Shown piece after piece: positions 6,600 to 8,782 of a DNA stretch of 8,782 nt (position 1 is its first letter; every line of letters begins with the position of its first letter). The position numbers were made by a program, and so were the translations under genes. Origin of the DNA: an uncultured Sutterella sp. (GTDB lineage Bacteria > Pseudomonadota > Gammaproteobacteria > Burkholderiales > Burkholderiaceae_F); assembly GCA_905192805.1 (NCBI GenBank), contig CAJJMF010000107.1, forward strand, positions 1-8,782, written 5' to 3'. The notes under the pieces were generated by a model. It saw only the letters and a list, made by a program, of their open reading frames with translations, ran no database searches and was not told the origin of the DNA.

Positions 6600-6612
6600 G
6601 GTATTTAATACC
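6600..6612. repeat. 13-nt palindrome GGTATT-T-AATACC
   Basis: Six-base arms mirror each other around a single T, directly beyond the stop codon of the small exported-protein gene. It may act with the adjacent 6546-6598 stem in transcript end formation. Confidence 0.5.
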
Positions 6613-6613
6613 A

Positions 6614-7048
6614 TCAAGACGGTCCCATCGGGCGAACGATCGGAGCCGTGTTAAGCCGTATGCGCAGAGCACCACCACTCGGCTCGTCAGTGGGCATGAG
6701 GCCCTCATGAATGAACTTTATTTTTAAGGTGTGATACCGACAATCCCCTAGGCTAAGACAATATTTTTGGTAAATTCGGTCATAAGCGCTTTCGTTTCGC
6801 TTCGCATGGATCGTGAGATATTTGAACGCGGCAAAATCGGCTTTCTCCATCCTATGCAGCGTGCTGGGGGAACATTCGTTGCGCTGTTCGCAAAACGTTT
6901 CATAGACCGTGGCCTTGATGTATTTCATCACCTGGGTTTTTTCCGCATACGTGCCCATAAAGGTCACGGGATCCACATAGCCTTCGGGTTGGGCAAGCAC
7001 AATACTAGGGATGGCCATGAGGCACAGTAGCTGCCATTTTTTCCACAT
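6614..7048 (-). CDS. Small exported protein with two CX5C motifs, unknown family
   Basis: This gene encodes 144 residues that I do not recognise as a known family. The N-terminus is a clear Sec signal peptide: WKKW, a hydrophobic stretch at residues 7-18, then IVLA before a likely cleavage at residue 19/20. The mature part has four cysteines in two identical spacings, CEQRNEC (53-59) and CLSLGDC (97-103), suggesting two disulfides in the periplasm. It is rich in Tyr, Lys and Glu and probably helical, with a Pro/Gly/Arg-rich tail. The only Cys in the leader (C9) is not in a lipobox. The start is well supported by AAGGAGAA (7053-7060), with the GGAG core six bases from the ATG. A TATAAT on the minus strand (7166-7171) could be its -10 element, but no good -35 accompanies it. 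It stands alone, with no operon partner. Confidence 0.75.
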   Translation of the reverse strand: MWKKWQLLCLMAIPSIVLAQPEGYVDPVTFMGTYAEKTQVMKYIKATVYETFCEQRNECSPSTLHRMEKADFAAFKYLTIHAKRNESAYDRIYQKYCLSLGDCRYHTLKIKFIHEGLMPTDEPSGGALRIRLNTAPIVRPMGPS

Positions 7049-7284
7049 ACGTTTCTCCTTAGTTCTTCTGCGTGAGCAAAGCGAGTCTATAGGCGCGTGA
7101 TCGAATTAATCTCCAGACTACGAGGATGGGACCATGCCCTCTCGACTTCGGAGGCACCTATTTTCATTATATTTCGGTACTTTCTTGAAAATGAGTGATG
7201 AGGCATCTTCTTTCGTAAATTTTTGAGGGGCTCGTCAGACCGTTCCGCTAGTCAAGGGGATGCTAGAGAGATGGCGTCCCTCGG
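7049..7284. other. Intergenic region upstream of the exported-protein gene
   Basis: Contains the ribosome binding site (7053-7060) and a possible -10 (7166-7171, minus strand) for the exported-protein gene. Just past the HNH gene stop, on the minus strand, GGGACGC and GCATCCC (within 7256-7280) form an imperfect stem with one mismatch but no T-run. No gene seen. Confidence 0.4.
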
Positions 7285-8010
7285 TCATTTGAGGGCTGGT
7301 AGGAAGATCATGTCACGATGAAATTCGAGGTACGTGCGCATGACGGCGGAGGGACTGCGCACAAGCCGCATGTCGTCATAGATGCCTAATCGCTCACAGT
7401 CGACAAAAAGCGGAGAGATACAGATAGCTCCACTACGTTCATCAAAGGTGATGTAGCCCTGATCAAAGGCTCGATCGAGCGTAGGACTTAACGCAAGCCC
7501 GTTTTCTTCATCTAAGCGCTCGGCATCGGTCGCCTGACGCCAGGGTTTAATGTGTGAGGCCAACAAAAAGCTGGTTAAGGGATAGCGAGTCACGGCGCAA
7601 CGGTTATCCCAATACGCGAGAACACGCTGTCGATACCCGCCCTGCCCGACTCGTGCTCGGCTCATGATGGTTTTCTCTGTGGGGGTTAGGTCGGAGCGTT
7701 TCTCGATGTCGGCTTGGTCTTCGGCAACGGCGTGGTTGTCTTCCATGTAGGCGAGGTAAGCGGCGTACTTTTTGAGCGCAGCCGAATACATGCCCTTTCC
7801 TCTGGTATTAAATTTGACAAATTCCGAGTGCGCTTCAATGGCGGCTTGAGCGACTAAAAACGGCTCTAGACTCTCATACTCGTAGACGGGGCGAAAGTGA
7901 AGCTCCTCGGCAATCTTGTTGATACGAAGGCCGTAAATTGCCTGATAGTAGTTCGTAACGCTTTTCGTCTTAATTGGGCTGTAGTCGCGAAGCCATACTT
8001 TGAAATTCAT
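7285..8010 (-). CDS. HNH_2-type restriction endonuclease-like protein
   Basis: A 241-residue protein with a C-terminal HNH_2 nuclease domain like those of stand-alone restriction endonucleases. The motif order is GQGGYRQRVLAYWDNRCAVT (122-141), ASHIKPW (151-157), NGLALSPTLDRAFDQGYITF (170-189) and a closing YLEFHRDMIFL (227-237). H153, N170 and D179/D183 are the likely metal-binding and catalytic positions. The N-terminal 90 residues (WLRDYSPIKTKSVTNYYQAI and onward) form a separate, probably DNA-recognising module. I chose ATG at 8010 because AAGGAG (8017-8022) lies six bases upstream; ATG at 8121 would add 37 residues without a ribosome binding site. A cytosolic DNA-cleaving defence enzyme is likely. 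No methyltransferase is adjacent, so it may cut modified DNA or rely on a methylase elsewhere; that is inference. A type I restriction gene starts nearby on the opposite strand. Confidence 0.85.
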   Translation of the reverse strand: MNFKVWLRDYSPIKTKSVTNYYQAIYGLRINKIAEELHFRPVYEYESLEPFLVAQAAIEAHSEFVKFNTRGKGMYSAALKKYAAYLAYMEDNHAVAEDQADIEKRSDLTPTEKTIMSRARVGQGGYRQRVLAYWDNRCAVTRYPLTSFLLASHIKPWRQATDAERLDEENGLALSPTLDRAFDQGYITFDERSGAICISPLFVDCERLGIYDDMRLVRSPSAVMRTYLEFHRDMIFLPALK

Positions 8011-8121
8011 GAGCCGCTCCTTGGACCCATATCCCAACATCATAGCGCGAGGCCATCTATAGCGTGGTCCCGAGCTCTCATAGTTGAAATGTCCAAAATC
8101 ACACCTTCTGGTGCTACCCAT

Positions 8122-8195
8122 AATTGCGATAATATCATCAAAGTTTAGTTAAATTACGTCAATGATAGAATTGATAAAATATAGTAATATTAGTG
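8122..8195 (-). promoter_or_regulatory. AT-rich promoter region for the HNH gene
   Basis: On the minus strand TTGACG (bases 8157-8162) and GATGAT (8134-8139) are 17 bases apart, a moderate sigma70 match; TATTAT (8129-8134) is an alternative -10. Either would give a leader of more than 100 bases before the ATG at 8010. Confidence 0.35.
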
Positions 8196-8384
8196 TTAAT
8201 TATTAATGATCTCTATGAAGCGCAAATCATATGGGCAAGTATCTGTCAGCTCACGCTGGCTTTTCGCGCCGAATGCAAACCTTAATATGTTGCTTGCCAG
8301 CATGATTGCTGGATCCAGTCTTGGACGTCCACAGTTGGTCTGATTGAAATAATTGGTCAGGCCCTCTGACACCCCAAAGGCTTC
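8196..8384 (-). pseudogene. Truncated insertion-sequence transposase, N-terminal fragment (IS1182/IS5-like, DUF772)
   Basis: The minus strand is open for about 62 codons between a TAG at 8385-8387 and a TAA at 8196-8198. It reads GLTNYFNQTNCGRPRLDP, then AIMLASNILRFAFGAKSQRE and LTDTCPYDLRFIEI. This is the pattern of the N-terminal (DUF772) domain of IS1182/IS5-type transposases: a Gly-Arg-Pro followed by DP and a hydrophobic helix, then S-x-R-x-L and a D-x-R-F-hydrophobic end. There is no start codon, and the catalytic DDE domain is absent, since such proteins are normally hundreds of residues long. It is a decayed remnant; terminal inverted repeats were not found. It marks past insertion beside the restriction genes. 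Confidence 0.65.
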
Positions 8385-8451
8385 CTAAATGCAAAGGGAA
8401 GTGTCGATTTTATGAGTTTCCTCATCGATATATGGGGGATACATGAACTAA

Positions 8452-8524
8452 GTGGGCTGTTTAGTGGTAAATTTATACATGCATCAGATGATACGGAAAT
8501 ACTATCCTCTTACCACAAGCCCAC
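8452..8524 (+). repeat. Nested two-part inverted repeat with a competing downstream hairpin
   Basis: GTGGGCT (8452-8458) pairs with AGCCCAC (8518-8524), and inside it GTGGTAA (8464-8470) pairs with TTACCAC (8510-8516), giving 14 perfect base pairs interrupted by a five-against-one bulge. The right arm, read as AAGCCCA (8517-8523), can instead pair with TGGGTTT (8537-8543), followed by GTTTAAGTTTTT. The two foldings exclude each other, as in attenuators. It lies 150-240 bases ahead of the hsdR-like gene. Function is inferred. Confidence 0.5.
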
Positions 8525-8553
8525 GGTTCAAGTCCCTGGGTTTGTTTAAGTTT

Positions 8554-8582
8554 TTGACAGCTTGATAAATTATCCCGTCATA
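8554..8582 (+). promoter_or_regulatory. Possible promoter of the hsdR-like gene
   Basis: A perfect -35 hexamer TTGACA lies at 8554-8559. The hexamer 17 bases later (GTCATA, 8577-8582) is a poor -10, so the promoter is weak, needs an activator, or is not real. Confidence 0.3.
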
Positions 8583-8693
8583 CGAGTCGGCACAGGTACA
8601 AGTTATGTATCACTGTGTCTATCGTTAAGCGTGATGCTGATCGAAAGTGGAAGAGTTAACGCCTAAATAGCATTTTTCAAAGGAACGAATCGA

Positions 8694-8782
8694 ATGTACG
8701 ATCTAAAGCCAGAAGAAAGAGCGAGGCAGTGGATTGATATGAAGCTCCAAGAAGCGGGGTGGAATGTCGTCAATAGAGATGA
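8694..8782 (+). CDS. hsdR: Type I restriction enzyme R subunit, start only (partial)
   Basis: The first 29 codons from ATG at 8694 remain open to the right edge. The translated start, KPEERARQWIDMKLQEAGWN (residues 5-24) followed by VVNRD, matches the opening helix of type I restriction R subunits, whose pattern is ARxxID, then xLxxAGW, then V and an acidic run. In full-length members this helix precedes a PD-(D/E)XK nuclease and a DEAD-box translocase, neither of which is in view. AAAGGAA (8679-8685) provides a ribosome binding site eight bases upstream. The gene diverges from the HNH gene, with the transposase remnant between them. A related helicase-nuclease with the same opening cannot be excluded from 29 residues. 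Confidence 0.65.
   Translation, partial: MYDLKPEERARQWIDMKLQEAGWNVVNRD

Larger units (their letters stand above)
5974..6613. other. Gene-free region with palindromes and hairpins
   Basis: About 640 bases between the operon control region and the small exported-protein gene hold no convincing gene. The left half (to about 6280) is AT-rich and contains the 15-nt palindrome and the paired DnaA-box matches listed separately, plus TCGGCCGA (6285-6292) and a small hairpin CCCGA/TCGGG (6308-6322). From about 6360 to 6500 the plus strand is markedly rich in G and T. Strong hairpins follow at 6494-6517, 6546-6598 and 6600-6612. Possible contents are an unrecognised structured RNA, transcription stops, or remnants of a mobile element. 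Two open frames here (5987-6223 minus and 6342-6608 plus) start at GTG and TTG without a ribosome binding site and were not accepted. Confidence 0.6.
8385..8693 (+). other. Leader region upstream of the hsdR-like gene
   Basis: Between the transposase remnant and the hsdR-like start there is no gene. The region holds the nested inverted repeats (8452-8543), a good -35 element, and AAAGGAA (8679-8685), the ribosome binding site of the gene starting at 8694. Confidence 0.5.

Noticed and set aside
6342..6608. 88-residue plus-strand open frame
   Set aside because: It starts at TTG without a ribosome binding site, its composition is odd (Arg/Gly/Val-rich) and it runs through three strong hairpins, so it looks accidental.
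8011..8121. 37-residue longer N-terminus of the HNH protein
   Set aside because: The ATG at 8121 has no ribosome binding site, whereas the ATG at 8010 has AAGGAG at ideal distance.
8500..8560. tRNA gene, because GGTTCAAGTCC matches a T-arm
   Set aside because: The T-stem would have a C-C mismatch, no matching acceptor stem is present upstream, and no D-arm or anticodon arm can be drawn. At most it is a remnant.
1..8782. CRISPR array or rRNA
   Set aside because: No regularly spaced repeats and no recognisable rRNA segments were seen on either strand.

Overview
The window looks like part of a Gram-negative proteobacterial chromosome. It has Shine-Dalgarno-led genes, a LysR regulator, a Sec-exported periplasmic protein and a gene set matching the yah cluster of Escherichia coli. 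A betaproteobacterial gut commensal (Sutterellaceae-like) is only a guess; nothing here fixes the genus.

Left part (1-5973, all genes on the minus strand): a compact operon-like block. Read in transcription order it has a sigma70-type promoter flanked by a repeated, partly dyad-symmetric motif (about 5856-5973), a LysR-type regulator, a YahD-like ankyrin-repeat protein, a YahF/FdrA-family protein, a YahG-family DUF1116 protein, and a nucleobase-type permease that runs off the left edge. FdrA and DUF1116 proteins are known as subunits of the oxamate carbamoyltransferase of allantoin fermentation (AllF and AllG in E. coli). The block therefore probably encodes uptake and carbamoyl-transfer cleavage of a purine-derived or similar nitrogenous substrate, controlled by the LysR protein. 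The usual third component (DUF2877, AllH/YahE) and a carbamate kinase are not in the window.

Middle (5827-6613): almost 800 bases with no convincing gene. It contains the operon promoter, a 15-nt palindrome, an inverted pair of perfect DnaA-box matches, a G-rich stretch and three strong hairpins at 6494-6612. A small gene for an exported protein with two CX5C motifs follows on the minus strand (6614-7048).

Right part (7285-8782): a defence-type region. It holds an HNH_2 restriction-like endonuclease on the minus strand, an AT-rich promoter region, a decayed N-terminal fragment of an insertion-sequence transposase, a leader with nested and mutually exclusive inverted repeats, and the first 29 codons of what looks like a type I restriction R subunit (hsdR) on the plus strand, cut by the right edge. 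No CRISPR array, rRNA or intact tRNA was seen.
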